A DNA stretch of 64,000 nt from G963422745 sp965214285 (GCA_965214285.1 OZ243946.1:2418001-2482000), one strand, 5' to 3'; positions 42,801 to 51,662 are shown, counted from the stretch's first letter. Notes: a model not told the origin generated them from the letters alone. Program-made: numbers and translations.

Positions 42801-43446
42801 GCGCGACCTGGAGATCCGCGGCGCCGGCAACCTGCTGGGCACCGGTCAGTCCGGCCACATGGCCGCGGTCGGCTACGACATGTACTGCCGCATGGTCACC
42901 GAGGCGGTCGCCGAGCTCAAGGGCGAGCCGGTCGCCGAGCCGCTCGAGATCTCCATCGAGACTCCCGGCGACGCCTACCTGCCCGAGACGTTCGTGCCGA
43001 CCGAGACCAACCGCATGGAGGCCTACCGACGGCTGGCCTCGCTCTCCACGCCCGCCGAGCTCGAGGCGCTGCGAGCCGAGTGGCTGGACCGCTTCGGGCC
43101 GATCCCAGCCGAGGCGCAGGCCCTCTTGCAGGTGGCCGCCCTGCGCACCGAGTGCGTGCGCAGCGGGGTGCGCGACATAACCGTGGTGGCAGGCCCCGGA
43201 TTCGGCGGCGTGGACTTCGTGGCCAGGCTCAAGCCGGTGACGCTCCCACAGAGCCGCCAGGCTCGTCTGCAGCGCCTCTACTCGCGGCCCGCAGCCGGGC
43301 CGGCGGGCCGGGCGGTCTACAAGGAGCGCGTCCGTGAGCTGCACCTGCCGCTGCGAGGCCCGGCCTCCGCCGTCGCCGAGAAGCTGGCGGCCGCCATGGC
43401 CGACCTCATTCCCGACGCCGTGCCCGCTAGCCTTCCTGCCTCGTGA
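39886..43446 (+). CDS. mfd: transcription-repair coupling factor
   Basis: 1186 residues. Removes RNA polymerase stalled at lesions and recruits UvrA. In order: UvrB-like N-terminal domains (FGAWETLPFERLSPGVDTMGRR; RGSIIDVFAST); the CarD-like polymerase-interaction domain (DLHEGSFVVHHHHGVARFAGLV, about 500); the RecG-like translocase with Walker A GDVGFGKTEVALRAA, DEEQRFG, TATPIPRTLEMSLTGIRDMS and QLRGRVGRAG; then the C-terminal TRCF domain (LETFVPTETNRMEAYRRL). A 24-nt tandem duplication at the very 5' end repeats MSRPGESP, so the second ATG (39910) may be the true start. The stop overlaps the next gene by 4 nt. Confidence 0.96.
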   Translation: MSRPGESPMSRPGESPRRASPGEGPAADPKAAPLGALVDLIVDEPALRAAAGARDPVLAVPQAGRALAISAIGVVADRRPLLVATATQAEAERLGADAAAIVGANEVAVFGAWETLPFERLSPGVDTMGRRLEVLHRLGDPDTAPRVVIASAKALLQRIDGTAATPPVVLETGSSIDAGALLDELVAFGYRREPQVEHRGELAVRGSIIDVFASTADAPVRIDLWGDEIDRISEFSVADQLSRASIERVEIYPCREFRPSPQHRRRARELVAEEPWGREQWDRIADGGLFEGMESWLPWLVDDTVLLADMLPANGLIVLVEPRRIRDRAEAIMAEEADLAASLARAWDVQPDALHRLHADFDRLLAEAEAPIWSVLAAPARPDTPVVTASGWRPVAGDIDPTVRRIRDLLAEGYRVVACADTPAGAERLAGLISRHGVDLSVLEGPLPAGFRGGATVVAPIEQGAVFGGVKLAVLAERDLTGRRRTHRRAARRRRLKPRFFEDLHEGSFVVHHHHGVARFAGLVNRVIGGRERDYLLLEYRGGDRLYVPTDQIETIRHYTGGDSPSLSRMGGADWNAAKARVRSAVAEIAQELVVLYQQRITTPGRAFDPDSPWQLEFESGFAYQETPDQLRVIAEVKADMQAATPMDRLLIGDVGFGKTEVALRAAFKAVESGAQVAVLAPTTLLAQQHHATFAERMAPYPIRVEVLSRFLSSAEAQSVIAGLRDGSVDLVVGTHRLLSSDVSFADLGLLVIDEEQRFGVAHKEQIKKLRSGVDVLTLTATPIPRTLEMSLTGIRDMSFLATPPEDRRPILTYVGPYEDRAVAEAVRRELLREGQVFFVHNRVQSIEHAAAKLRSLVPEARVAVAHGQMDEGTLERVMVDFADSRYDVLVCTTIIESGIDMPTVNTLVVDRADLLGLGQLHQLRGRVGRAGQRAYAYLFHPVHRPLSEEAYERLKTIGETTELGSGFRIAMRDLEIRGAGNLLGTGQSGHMAAVGYDMYCRMVTEAVAELKGEPVAEPLEISIETPGDAYLPETFVPTETNRMEAYRRLASLSTPAELEALRAEWLDRFGPIPAEAQALLQVAALRTECVRSGVRDITVVAGPGFGGVDFVARLKPVTLPQSRQARLQRLYSRPAAGPAGRAVYKERVRELHLPLRGPASAVAEKLAAAMADLIPDAVPASLPAS

Positions 43447-44522
43447 GCGACACTTCCGGCGGCGACACCCCCGACGGCGAGAAGCGCATCGACCAAGACA
43501 GCGCAGGCGCCCCAGACGACGCGCCCGTCGAGCAAGCGGCTACAGAGCCGCCGGAGGCTCTCGACGAGCCGATCGCACGCCGGCGTTTCTCGCTTCGCCA
43601 GGCCTGGCCGGCGCTGCTCCTGGCGCTGGCCGTGGCCGCCGTGATCGGCTACGTGGTCAGCCAGGGCGACGGCGACATCGGCCAGACGGCGGCTGCCTCC
43701 TACGGCGAGGCAGAGCTGAGCCTTGCCGACCTGTCCGAGATCGTCAACGGGTCGCCCGACAGCCCGCCCGCGGCCGATCAGGCCACCGCCGCCACGATCA
43801 CCACCTGGCTGTTCACCCTCGCTGCGACCGACGAGCTGATCGCCCGCGGCGGCGAGGTCAGCGACGCCCACCGCGCCGACGCGATCATCGCCGCGCAGGC
43901 ACAGGGACTGCCCGACGGCACGGTCACGCACGAGTACTGGTCGGCTACCCAGGCGCTCCTGGGCGCCCTGCAGGACTTCTCCGCCGGCGCGGCGGCCGCT
44001 GAGGATCTCGACGTCGACCTCGAATACCTCTGCGCCAGCCATGTGCTGGTCGCCGGCGAGGACGAGGCCCGCCAGGTCAAGGACCGCGCGGATGCAGGCG
44101 AGGACTTCGGTGCCCTCGCCGCTGAGCTGTCGACGGAGCCCGCGGCGGACCCCGACGGCGCCGACAGCCGCGGCGACCTCGGCTGCGCCCCTGCCGCCCT
44201 CTACATCCCCGAGTTCACCGACGGCGCCCGGACCGCTCAGGGCTCGGGGATCGTCGGGCCGGTCCAGACCGATTTCGGCTGGCACGTGATCGACGTGCGC
44301 TCGATGGGGCCGCTGTCTGCTGAGAACCACCCCGAGCTGAGCGAAGCCGATGTGGCCGCCGCCGTCGAGCAGGCGACAGCGGAGGCCGAGCTCCAGTACG
44401 CCTCAGCGGTCTTCGAGGACATCCTCGACGCTGCAGCGGATCGCATCACGGCCGCAGTGGCAGTCGACGAGCGGTTCGGCTACTGGGACGACGCCCTCGG
44501 CGGCGTGATCCCGCCGTCCTGA
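43443..44522 (+). CDS. Membrane-anchored parvulin-type peptidyl-prolyl isomerase (SurA/PpiC-like)
   Basis: 359 residues from a GTG overlapping the mfd stop. A 50-residue acidic cytoplasmic tail, one transmembrane helix (AWPALLLALAVAAVIGYVV, about 53-71), a helical chaperone-like region, and a rotamase domain: CASHVLVAGEDEARQVKDRADAGEDFGALAAELSTEPA, RGDLGCAPAALYIPEFTDGA, GPVQTDFGWHVIDVRS. It would fold exported proteins. No Cys lipobox is present, so the anchor is a helix. Mycobacteria carry lpqU, not a PPIase, near this position. Confidence 0.85.
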   Translation: MSDTSGGDTPDGEKRIDQDSAGAPDDAPVEQAATEPPEALDEPIARRRFSLRQAWPALLLALAVAAVIGYVVSQGDGDIGQTAAASYGEAELSLADLSEIVNGSPDSPPAADQATAATITTWLFTLAATDELIARGGEVSDAHRADAIIAAQAQGLPDGTVTHEYWSATQALLGALQDFSAGAAAAEDLDVDLEYLCASHVLVAGEDEARQVKDRADAGEDFGALAAELSTEPAADPDGADSRGDLGCAPAALYIPEFTDGARTAQGSGIVGPVQTDFGWHVIDVRSMGPLSAENHPELSEADVAAAVEQATAEAELQYASAVFEDILDAAADRITAAVAVDERFGYWDDALGGVIPPS

Positions 44523-44532
44523 GCGCGTCGCG

Positions 44533-45942
44533 GTGGGGGTCATCACCGTCGTCGGGCTCGGCCCCGGCGCAGCGGATCTCACTACCGGGCAGACCCGATC
44601 GCTGATCCGCAACGCCAAGAGGCTGTTCGCCCGCACCTTGCGGCACCCGGCCGCTTCGCTGCTAGAGGATCTCGGCCACGCGGTGTCCTTCGACGACGTC
44701 TACGAGCGCGCCGAGACGCTCGCCGACGTCTACCGCCAGATCCGTGACCGCCTGATCGCCGAGGCCGCAGAGGGCGAGCCCGGATTCGGCGATCTCGTCT
44801 ACGCGGTTCCCGGCTCGCCGCTCGTGCTCGAGCGCAGCGTGGAGCTGCTCCTGGAGGCCCAGCAGCCCCCAGGACCAGGCGGCGGCCTGGCCGTCGAGGT
44901 GCTGCCGGCGGTCTCGTTTCTCGACGCTGCCTGGGCGGCGCTGGGCATCGATCCCGTGGAGCACGGCGTGCGCCTCATCGACGGCCGGCAGTTCGCCACG
45001 GCCGCGGCCGGCGCAGCGGGCCCGCTGCTCGTCGCCCAGTGCGACGACCGCAGCGTGCTCAGCGACATCAAGCTGGCCCTGGAGGCGCCGCCGCCGGAGG
45101 TCACGGTGCTGGCGCGCCTGGGCCTGCCCGACGAGCGGGTCTTCGAGGTGGCCTGGGCCGACCTCGACCGGGAGGTGCAGCCCGACCACCTGACCTCGGT
45201 CTACATCGGCGAGCGCGCCGCCTCGGCGGCTGTCGCCTTCGAGCGTTTCGAGGCGCTGGTCGCCACGCTGCGCGAGAGCTGCCCATGGGACCGAGAGCAG
45301 ACGCACGGCTCGCTGCGCCGCCACCTGCTGGAGGAGGCCCACGAGACGCTGGAGGCGCTCGATGCCCGCGCAGCCATCGACGACAGCGAGACCGACGACG
45401 AGCTCGACACCCATCTCTGCGAGGAGCTCGGCGACCTGCTGTACCAGGTGTTCTTCCACGCCCGCCTGGCCGCCGAGCGAGGCTCGTTCAGCGCGGCCGA
45501 CGTGGCCGAGGGCATCCACGACAAGCTCGTCTTGCGCCATCCTCACGTGTTCGGCGACACAGAGGCACGCGACTCGGCCGCCGTGCTGGGCAACTGGGAG
45601 AAGATCAAGGCCGCCGAGAAGGGCCGGAAGTCGTCGATGGACGGCATCTCAGCGGCGCAGCCTGCTTTGATATACGCCCTCAAGGCCACAGAGCGGGCCG
45701 TGTCCGCCGGCATCGACCCGACGGTCCCCGACGGCGAGAGCCTGGTCGCTGCCGCCGATCGCCTGGCGGGCCGCGAGGCGTCTGTGACCGAGGGCGCGCT
45801 CGGCGACCTGCTGTTCGCGGCGGTGCGCCTGGCCCGCAGCCGCGGCCTCGACCCCGAGGCCTCGCTGCGCGACGCCGTGGGGCGCTTCGCAGCCGAGGTG
45901 CGCGCCGTCGAGGAGGCACGACGGCCCCGAGGCGGTCCCTAG
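44533..45942 (+). CDS. mazG: MazG nucleotide pyrophosphohydrolase with N-terminal tetrapyrrole-methylase-like domain (YabN-like)
   Basis: 469 residues from GTG. The first 220 residues form a tetrapyrrole methylase-like domain (ITVVGLGPGAADLTTGQTRSL; DLVYAVPGSPLVLERSVELL). The rest is MazG: ESCPWDREQTHGSLRRHLLEEAHETLEAL, then HLCEELGDLLYQVFFHARLAAERGSF, where the EExxE/ExxD groups bind Mg, and RHPHVFG...NWEKIKAAEK. A second, degenerate MazG repeat ends the protein. MazG cleaves aberrant or signalling NTPs. It lies between the PPIase and eno, as mazG does in mycobacteria, which however lack the fused domain. Confidence 0.92.
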   Translation: MGVITVVGLGPGAADLTTGQTRSLIRNAKRLFARTLRHPAASLLEDLGHAVSFDDVYERAETLADVYRQIRDRLIAEAAEGEPGFGDLVYAVPGSPLVLERSVELLLEAQQPPGPGGGLAVEVLPAVSFLDAAWAALGIDPVEHGVRLIDGRQFATAAAGAAGPLLVAQCDDRSVLSDIKLALEAPPPEVTVLARLGLPDERVFEVAWADLDREVQPDHLTSVYIGERAASAAVAFERFEALVATLRESCPWDREQTHGSLRRHLLEEAHETLEALDARAAIDDSETDDELDTHLCEELGDLLYQVFFHARLAAERGSFSAADVAEGIHDKLVLRHPHVFGDTEARDSAAVLGNWEKIKAAEKGRKSSMDGISAAQPALIYALKATERAVSAGIDPTVPDGESLVAAADRLAGREASVTEGALGDLLFAAVRLARSRGLDPEASLRDAVGRFAAEVRAVEEARRPRGGP

Positions 45943-46070
45943 CACGGCGCCAGGCCGCAACTATTGTCGAACAAGCACGGCAAGCTTGACCGTCCGGCTG
46001 CGGCCGTCGGGCCTGTCTGTGTGCCTGTCCGTCTCCGCGAGTCAGCCATCCCGCAAGCAACAGGAGCACC

Positions 46071-47345
46071 GTGAGCATCATCTCCGCCGTCCGTGCCCGT
46101 GAGGTCTTCGACTCCCGCGGCAACCCGACCGTCGAGGTCGACGTCGAGCTCGACTCCGGCGTGAGCGGCTCGGCGATGGTCCCCTCCGGCGCATCCACCG
46201 GGGCCTTCGAGGCGGTGGAGCTGCGCGACGGCGGCGAGCGGCTCGGAGGCAAGGGCGTGCTCGGCGCGGTCGGCTTCGCAAACGGCGAGCTGGCGGAGCG
46301 CGTGATCGGCCTCGACGCCGTCGACCAGCGCCGGGTGGACGCCGAGCTGATCGCAGCCGACGGCACCGACAACAAGGCCCGCGTGGGCGCCAATGCCATC
46401 CTGGGCATCTCTTTGGCCACGGCCCGCGCCGCTGCCGCAGAGCTGGAGATACCGCTGTGGCGCCACGTCGGCGGCGCGGGCGCGCATGTGCTTCCCGTGC
46501 CGATGATGAACGTGCTCAACGGCGGCGAGCACGCCGACAACAGCATCGACTACCAGGAGTTCATGGTGATGCCCGTGGGCGCTGCGGGCTTCAGCGAGGC
46601 GCTGCGCTGGGGCGTGGAGACCTACCACACGCTGCGGCGCGTGCTCAGCGAGCGGGGCCTGTCGACCGGCCTCGGCGACGAGGGCGGCTTCGCCCCCGAC
46701 CTCGCCTCCAACGAGGCGGCGGTGCAGCTTCTCGTCGACGCCATCGAGGGCGCCGGCCTCACGCCCGGCGACGACATGGCGATCACCCTCGATGTCGCCT
46801 CCAGCGAGTTCTTCGCCGACGGCGCCTACACGCTGGCCTCCGAGGGCCGCTCGCTGACCCCGGCCGAGCAGGTCGCGGACCTTGTCGCCCTGTGCGAGAA
46901 GTACCCGATCGTCTCGGTCGAGGACGGCATGGCCGAGGACGACTGGGACGGCTGGGCCGAGCTGACCGAGGCACTGGGCAGCCGCGTTCAGCTCGTGGGC
47001 GACGACCTGTTCGTCACCAACGTCGAGCGCCTGGAGCGTGGCATCCGCGCAGGCGTCGCCAACTCGATCCTCGTGAAGGTCAACCAGATCGGCTCGCTCA
47101 CCGAGACCCTCGAGGCGATCGAGCTCGCCGGGCGCAACGGCTACGCCTCGGTCATGTCGCATCGCTCCGGCGAGACCGAGGACACCACCATCGCGGATCT
47201 GGCCGTGGCCGCCAACTGCGGGCAGATCAAGACCGGCGCGCCGGCCCGCTCGGACCGGGTGGCCAAGTACAACCGCCTGCTGCGCATCGAGGAGCAGCTC
47301 GGCGAGGCGGCCGCGTTCAGGGGGCTCGCCAGGCCGGCGAGCTAG
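46071..47345 (+). CDS. eno: enolase
   Basis: 424 residues from GTG with a good AGGAG. Converts 2-phosphoglycerate to phosphoenolpyruvate. REVFDSRGNPTVEVDVEL, MVPSGASTGAFEAVELRDG, the metal-site Asp in TLDVASSEFF, VSVEDGMAEDDWDGW, LVGDDLFVTN, SILVKVNQIGSLTET and the signature VMSHRSGETEDTTIADLAV are all intact. Length is standard. It is followed 10 nt later by the ftsB-like gene, a common actinobacterial pair. Confidence 0.97.
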   Translation: MSIISAVRAREVFDSRGNPTVEVDVELDSGVSGSAMVPSGASTGAFEAVELRDGGERLGGKGVLGAVGFANGELAERVIGLDAVDQRRVDAELIAADGTDNKARVGANAILGISLATARAAAAELEIPLWRHVGGAGAHVLPVPMMNVLNGGEHADNSIDYQEFMVMPVGAAGFSEALRWGVETYHTLRRVLSERGLSTGLGDEGGFAPDLASNEAAVQLLVDAIEGAGLTPGDDMAITLDVASSEFFADGAYTLASEGRSLTPAEQVADLVALCEKYPIVSVEDGMAEDDWDGWAELTEALGSRVQLVGDDLFVTNVERLERGIRAGVANSILVKVNQIGSLTETLEAIELAGRNGYASVMSHRSGETEDTTIADLAVAANCGQIKTGAPARSDRVAKYNRLLRIEEQLGEAAAFRGLARPAS

Positions 47346-47355
47346 GCAGCCGACG

Positions 47356-47895
47356 ATGCCCGACAAGCCGCGCCGCGGCGGGTCCCTTGAGCCCAGGCCC
47401 AAAGCCGGCACTGCCAAGCGCGCCGCCAAGTCCGCCAAGCGGTCCGCCAGGCGGGTCGCCAAGGTGGCTGGGGCCGGCCCGGCCGCCGGCAAGAAGGCCG
47501 AGAAATCCAAGCAGGCCAATAGGTCAAAGAAGGCCAAGAAGTCCAAGAAGTCCAAGCGGGCCAAGGCTTCCGCAGCCGCGCAGGAAGCCGACAAGGGCGG
47601 CCTGCCCGGCGGCCGGCTCGTGCCGGTGACGCTGATCGCCGTCCTGGTGGTCGTGGCGTTTTTCTTCGTGATCTACCCGGTCAGTACGCTCTTCGACCAG
47701 TACAGCCAGCTCGACGACGTGCGTACCCGCCAGGTCGAGATCACCGAGGAGATAGCCGATATCGACAGCCAGATCGAATCGCTCAGCGGACCCGAGGGCA
47801 CCGAGCTTCGGGCCCGCTGCTTCGCGCACTACGTGCGACCCGGCACCGAGGCGTACCAGGTGCCGGGACTGAGCGGCTGCGCCGAACAGCCGTGA
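47356..47895 (+). CDS. FtsB/DivIC-like septum formation protein
   Basis: 179 residues. A very Lys/Ala-rich cytoplasmic N-terminus (about 85 residues), one transmembrane helix (VTLIAVLVVVAFFFVIYPVSTLF) and an extracytoplasmic coiled coil (QLDDVRTRQVEITEEIADIDSQIESL) ending in a short conserved segment, LRARCFAHYVRPGTEAYQVPG. Topology and the location directly after eno match the DivIC/FtsB family, which joins FtsL and FtsQ at the division site. The lysine-rich N-terminus is longer than usual and its AAGAA-type codon run is repetitive. Confidence 0.85.
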   Translation: MPDKPRRGGSLEPRPKAGTAKRAAKSAKRSARRVAKVAGAGPAAGKKAEKSKQANRSKKAKKSKKSKRAKASAAAQEADKGGLPGGRLVPVTLIAVLVVVAFFFVIYPVSTLFDQYSQLDDVRTRQVEITEEIADIDSQIESLSGPEGTELRARCFAHYVRPGTEAYQVPGLSGCAEQP

Positions 47896-47929
47896 GCGGA
47901 GCTGACCTTGCGGCCCGGAGCCGCCGCGC

Positions 47930-48886
47930 ATGAGCAGCCGGGTGGTGCACGCCGAGGGGCTGGTGCGGCGCTTCGGCGACCTGACCGCGGTCGACGGCAT
48001 CTGCCTGAGCGTCGCCGAGGGCGAGATATTCGGCTTCCTGGGGCCCAACGGCGCCGGCAAGTCCACCACCGTGCGGATGCTCGTCACCCTGCTTCGCCCC
48101 ACCGAGGGAACGGCCCGGGTCGCCGGCTACGACGTGGTCAAGCAGGCCGACGCGGTACGCCGCTGCATAGGCGTGGCTCTTCAGGACGCCGCCATCGACC
48201 CGCTGATGACCGGCAACGAGCTGCTGCGCCTGCAGGCGGTGCTGCACGGCCTCGGCCGGGCCGAGAGCTCGCGGCGCTCCGGCGAGCTGCTGGAGCGGGT
48301 CGGTCTGACCGCGGCCGCCGGCCGCAGGGTCGGCGAGTACTCCGGCGGCATGCGCCGGCGCCTGGATCTGGCGCTGGCGCTGATCCACCGGCCGATCGTG
48401 CTGTTCCTCGACGAGCCCACCACCGGGCTCGACCCCACCAGCCGCCAGTCGGTGTGGGAGGAGGTGGTGGCGCTCAACGACGACGGCACCACGGTGTTTT
48501 TGACCACCCAGTACCTGGAGGAGGCCGACAGGCTGGCCGACAGGATCGCCATCATCGACGACGGCCGCATCGTGCGCGAAGGAGCGCCGACGGCTCTCAA
48601 GGAGGCCGTGGGCGACCCCACGCTGCGCATCGAGGTGGCCGATCATGCTCAGCTCGCCTCGGCAACCGAGACGCTTGCGGGCTTCGGCATGCCCCGCCCG
48701 GCGCGCAGCGGGCGAGCCGCCATCGGCCTGCGCGGCGGGGCGGCACGTTTGGCCGACGTGGTGCGGGCCCTCGACGAGCAAGGCGTGCAGGTCAGCCACA
48801 TCGAGGTGGACCTGCCGAGCCTCGACGACGTGTTCGCCGATGCCACCGGGCGCCGGCTCGAAGGCGCCGGCCTGGCGCACGCCTGA
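47930..48886 (+). CDS. ABC transporter ATP-binding protein, DrrA-like
   Basis: 318 residues: Walker A GPNGAGKSTT, Q-loop VALQDAA, signature YSGGMRRRLDLALALIH, Walker B IVLFLDEPTTGLD, H-loop TTQYLEEAD. The C-terminal 90-residue extension (PTLRIEVADHAQL to VSHIEVDLPSLDDVFADATGRRLEG) is typical of the daunorubicin-resistance DrrA group, which powers export of lipids or drugs with separate permeases. Two permease genes follow immediately. Confidence 0.93.
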   Translation: MSSRVVHAEGLVRRFGDLTAVDGICLSVAEGEIFGFLGPNGAGKSTTVRMLVTLLRPTEGTARVAGYDVVKQADAVRRCIGVALQDAAIDPLMTGNELLRLQAVLHGLGRAESSRRSGELLERVGLTAAAGRRVGEYSGGMRRRLDLALALIHRPIVLFLDEPTTGLDPTSRQSVWEEVVALNDDGTTVFLTTQYLEEADRLADRIAIIDDGRIVREGAPTALKEAVGDPTLRIEVADHAQLASATETLAGFGMPRPARSGRAAIGLRGGAARLADVVRALDEQGVQVSHIEVDLPSLDDVFADATGRRLEGAGLAHA

Positions 48887-48893
48887 GCAGCCA

Positions 48894-49736
48894 GTGAGCA
48901 CCGCTGCTGCTGTCGTGGACTCCGGCCGCGGCCGTCCCGCGGCATCGCAGCGGCCCAGGGTGCGCATCGCGATCGAGCAGACGGCCGAGCTGGCCCGGCG
49001 CACGATCGTCAACACCTGGCGTCAGCCTGCCGCCTGGGTGCCGAGCATCTTCTTCCCGCTGATGCTGGCCGCCATCTACGCGGCCCAGTTCGAGCGGGCC
49101 ACGGACCTGCCGGGCTTCGGCGACGTCGACTCGTTCCTGCAGTTCATCCTCCCGGCTTCGATCCTGCAGGGCATCGCCTTCAACTCCGGCGAGGCGGGCA
49201 GCGCGCTGGCGACCGACATCGAGTCCGGCTTCTTCGACCGGCTGACGGCGTCGCCGGTGGGCCGCCAGGCCGTGTTCCTGGGTCAGGTCGCAGGGGCGGG
49301 GGTTTTCAGCGGCCTGCTGGCGGCGGTGCTGATCGCGGTCTTCTCGGCGGCCGGGGCGCCGCCCGACGGCGGGCTGCCCGCGGCGCTGGCGATCGTGGTC
49401 ATCAGCGCCCTGCTGTCGGTGGCCCTCGGCGGGATCGGCCTGACGGTGGCGCTGCGAACCGGCTCGCCCGAGGCCACCCAGGCGATGTTCCCGCTGACCT
49501 TCATCGTGATCTTCGTGTCCTCGGCGTTCTTCCCGACCGAGCTGATGGAGGGCTGGTACCAGGACGTCGCCGAGGTCAACCCCTTCACGCTGATCGTCGA
49601 CCCCACCCGCGAGATCGCGCTTCACGGCTTCGACGTCGGCGCCTTCGGGCGTGCCGTGCTCTGGATCGGCGTGGTGGCTGTGGTCACGATGACCATGTCG
49701 TATGGGGCATGGCTGCGCAGGCTGCGCGGCTCGTGA
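48894..49736 (+). CDS. ABC-2 type permease, first subunit
   Basis: 280 residues from GTG 48894, 7 nt after the ATPase gene. Six hydrophobic segments (from IFFPLMLAAIYAAQF to AVLWIGVVAVVTMTMSYG), with the cytoplasmic ATDIESGFFDRLTASPVGRQAVFLGQ loop and the ABC-2 block FIVIFVSSAFFPTELMEGWYQDVAEVNPFT. It pairs with the following permease; both resemble DrrB-type subunits, so the exporter is likely a heterodimer. Confidence 0.9.
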   Translation: MSTAAAVVDSGRGRPAASQRPRVRIAIEQTAELARRTIVNTWRQPAAWVPSIFFPLMLAAIYAAQFERATDLPGFGDVDSFLQFILPASILQGIAFNSGEAGSALATDIESGFFDRLTASPVGRQAVFLGQVAGAGVFSGLLAAVLIAVFSAAGAPPDGGLPAALAIVVISALLSVALGGIGLTVALRTGSPEATQAMFPLTFIVIFVSSAFFPTELMEGWYQDVAEVNPFTLIVDPTREIALHGFDVGAFGRAVLWIGVVAVVTMTMSYGAWLRRLRGS

Positions 49737-50554
49737 CCGCCGGAGTGGCCTCGCGGGCATCGGCCGGCCCGGCCCGGCGCCCGACCGCGCTGGCGCCCAG
49801 CGTCGCCCAGCTCTCGCACCGGGCGCTGCTGCGCACCCTGCGCCTGCCCCAGATCATCATCCCGGTGCTGGTCATGCCCGTCTTCTTCGTGATCGCCTTC
49901 ACGGGCAGCTTCGAGGGGGTCACCGGGGTGCAGGGCTTCCCTACGGACAACTTCGTCAACTGGATCGCCGCCTATGCGATGGTGCAGGGCTCGGCCTTCG
50001 CCGGGGTGGGCGCGGCGGGCTCGATGGCCCAGGATCTCGACTCGGGCTTCATCGACCGCCTGATGTCGAGCCCGATCCGGCGCCTGGCGATCCTGATCGG
50101 GCCGCTGGTCCACACGGCGCTGCGGGCGCTGATCCCGGTGTCGGTGGTGCTGGCGATCGCCACCGTCAACGGCCTGGATTACCCCGGCGGCGTGGCGGGG
50201 GTGGCGATGGCCTTCGTCGGCGGGGTCGGCGCGGCGATCACCATCGGCTGCATCGGCCTCGGGCTTGTGCTGCGGATCGGCAACATCCGCGCCATGGCGA
50301 TCGTGCAGATCATCGCCTTCGCCTTCCTGTTCCCCTCCATCGGGCAGGTGCCGATCTCGCTGATGTCGGGATGGCTGCAAGACGTGGCCCGCGTGAACCC
50401 CGCCACCAACGTGCTGCGCATGACCCGCCAGGGCTTCATCGGCGATGTCACCTGGGCCGACACCTGGCCTGGCCTGCTGGTGATCGTTGCCGGGACGCTG
50501 CTGTTCGGCGCCTGGGCGCGCTACGAGCTGAACCGCCGGGCAGATCTAGGCTGA
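49709..50554 (+). CDS. ABC-2 type permease, second subunit
   Basis: 281 residues. It overlaps the first permease gene by 28 nt, indicating tight coupling. Six hydrophobic segments, AQDLDSGFIDRLMSSPIRRLAILIG (the same coupling loop as its partner) and AFAFLFPSIGQVPISLMSGWLQDVARVNPATNVL. The two permeases are paralogues, probably from an old duplication. The substrate is unknown. Confidence 0.9.
   Translation: MAAQAARLVTAGVASRASAGPARRPTALAPSVAQLSHRALLRTLRLPQIIIPVLVMPVFFVIAFTGSFEGVTGVQGFPTDNFVNWIAAYAMVQGSAFAGVGAAGSMAQDLDSGFIDRLMSSPIRRLAILIGPLVHTALRALIPVSVVLAIATVNGLDYPGGVAGVAMAFVGGVGAAITIGCIGLGLVLRIGNIRAMAIVQIIAFAFLFPSIGQVPISLMSGWLQDVARVNPATNVLRMTRQGFIGDVTWADTWPGLLVIVAGTLLFGAWARYELNRRADLG
50547..50552 (+). 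promoter_or_regulatory. -10-like hexamer before the XdhC-family gene
   Basis: TAGGCT, 6 nt before the GTG at 50559, located at the 3' end of the upstream permease gene and including its TAG stop phase region; leaderless layout. Confidence 0.35.
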
Positions 50555-50558
50555 GGCC

Positions 50559-51662
50559 GTGCGGGAGCTCTTCGACGATCTGCAGGCATGGACCGACAGC
50601 GGTCGACGGGTCGCGCTGGCCCGTGTGGTCGACCTAGACGGCTCCGGGCCGCGTCTTCCCGGAGCGGCGATGGCGGTCAGCGACGACGGCGAGGTGTCGG
50701 GCTCGGTCTCGGGCGGCTGCGTGGAGGGCGCGGTGGTGACCGAGGCGCTCGACGTGCTCGCAACCGATGCCCGCCGCATCGTCACCTTCGGCTACAGCGA
50801 CGACGAGGCCTTCGCGGTCGGCCTGACCTGCGGGGGCACGATCCATCTGTTCCTGGAGCCCTTCGAGCCCGGCGACTGGCTGCGCAGCCTGCGATCAGCC
50901 GTGGAGGCGGAGTCGCCGGTGGCGCTGGCCACGATCGTCGAAGGACCCGGCACCGGCCGCAAGCTGGTGGTGCACGCCGCCGACACGGGCCTGCCGTCGG
51001 TCGGCTCGCTGGGCGACGCCGACCTCGACCGGGTGGCACAGCGCGACGCCCGCGGCGAGCTGGCCGCCGGCAAGACCGGGATCCGCCATTACGGCGAGCA
51101 CGGCGAGGCGCGCGAGGGCACCGTGTCGGTGTTCGTGGAGAGCTTCGCGCCGCCGCCGCGGATGGTCATCTTCGGCGCCGTGGACTTCACGGCCGCGTTG
51201 GCCGGCGTCGCCAAGGTGCTGGGCTATCGGGTCACGGTGTGCGACGCCCGCGAGGTGTTCGCCACCAGGGCCCGCTTCCCGATGGCCGACGAGGTGGAGG
51301 TCGACTGGCCCAACCGCCTGCTGGACCGCATCGGCGGCGATCTCGGTCCCCGCGATGCGATCTGCATCCTCACCCACGACGCCAAGTTCGACGTGCCCGC
51401 GGTGGTCGGCGCGCTCGACACCGCCGTCGGCTACATCGGCGTGATGGGCAGCCGGCGCACCCACGACGACCGCACCCGGCGGCTCGTCGAGGCGGGCGTG
51501 AGCGAGCAGGGCCTGGCCAGGCTGCGCTCGCCGATCGGGCTCGACATCGGGGCGCGCACCCCTGAGGAGACCGCCGTGTCGATCGTGTCGGAGATCATCT
51601 CGGTGCGTACCGGCCGCACCGCGCACGCCTTGTCGGCCACCGAAGGGCCTATCCACCGCTAG
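50559..51662 (+). CDS. XdhC/CoxI family molybdoenzyme maturation protein
   Basis: 367 residues from GTG. The N-terminal XdhC_CoxI domain (RVALARVVDLDGSGPRLPGAAMAVSDDGEVSGSVSGGCVEGAVV, FGLTCGG-type block AVGLTCGGTIHLFLEP) and the C-terminal Rossmann domain (MVIFGAVDFTAALAGVAKVLGYRVTVCDAREVFAT, ILTHDAKFDVPAV, YIGVMGSRRTHDDRTRRL, RLRSPIGLDIGARTPEETAVSIVSEI) are complete. The family inserts sulphurated molybdenum cofactor into xanthine/CO-dehydrogenase-type enzymes. No molybdoenzyme subunits are in this window, so its client lies elsewhere. Confidence 0.92.
   Translation: MRELFDDLQAWTDSGRRVALARVVDLDGSGPRLPGAAMAVSDDGEVSGSVSGGCVEGAVVTEALDVLATDARRIVTFGYSDDEAFAVGLTCGGTIHLFLEPFEPGDWLRSLRSAVEAESPVALATIVEGPGTGRKLVVHAADTGLPSVGSLGDADLDRVAQRDARGELAAGKTGIRHYGEHGEAREGTVSVFVESFAPPPRMVIFGAVDFTAALAGVAKVLGYRVTVCDAREVFATRARFPMADEVEVDWPNRLLDRIGGDLGPRDAICILTHDAKFDVPAVVGALDTAVGYIGVMGSRRTHDDRTRRLVEAGVSEQGLARLRSPIGLDIGARTPEETAVSIVSEIISVRTGRTAHALSATEGPIHR

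Noticed and set aside
39685..43344. 1219-codon minus-strand open frame antisense to mfd
   Set aside because: No domain pattern, rich in His/Gly/Arg as expected for the complement of GC3-biased codons; mfd is intact on the plus strand.
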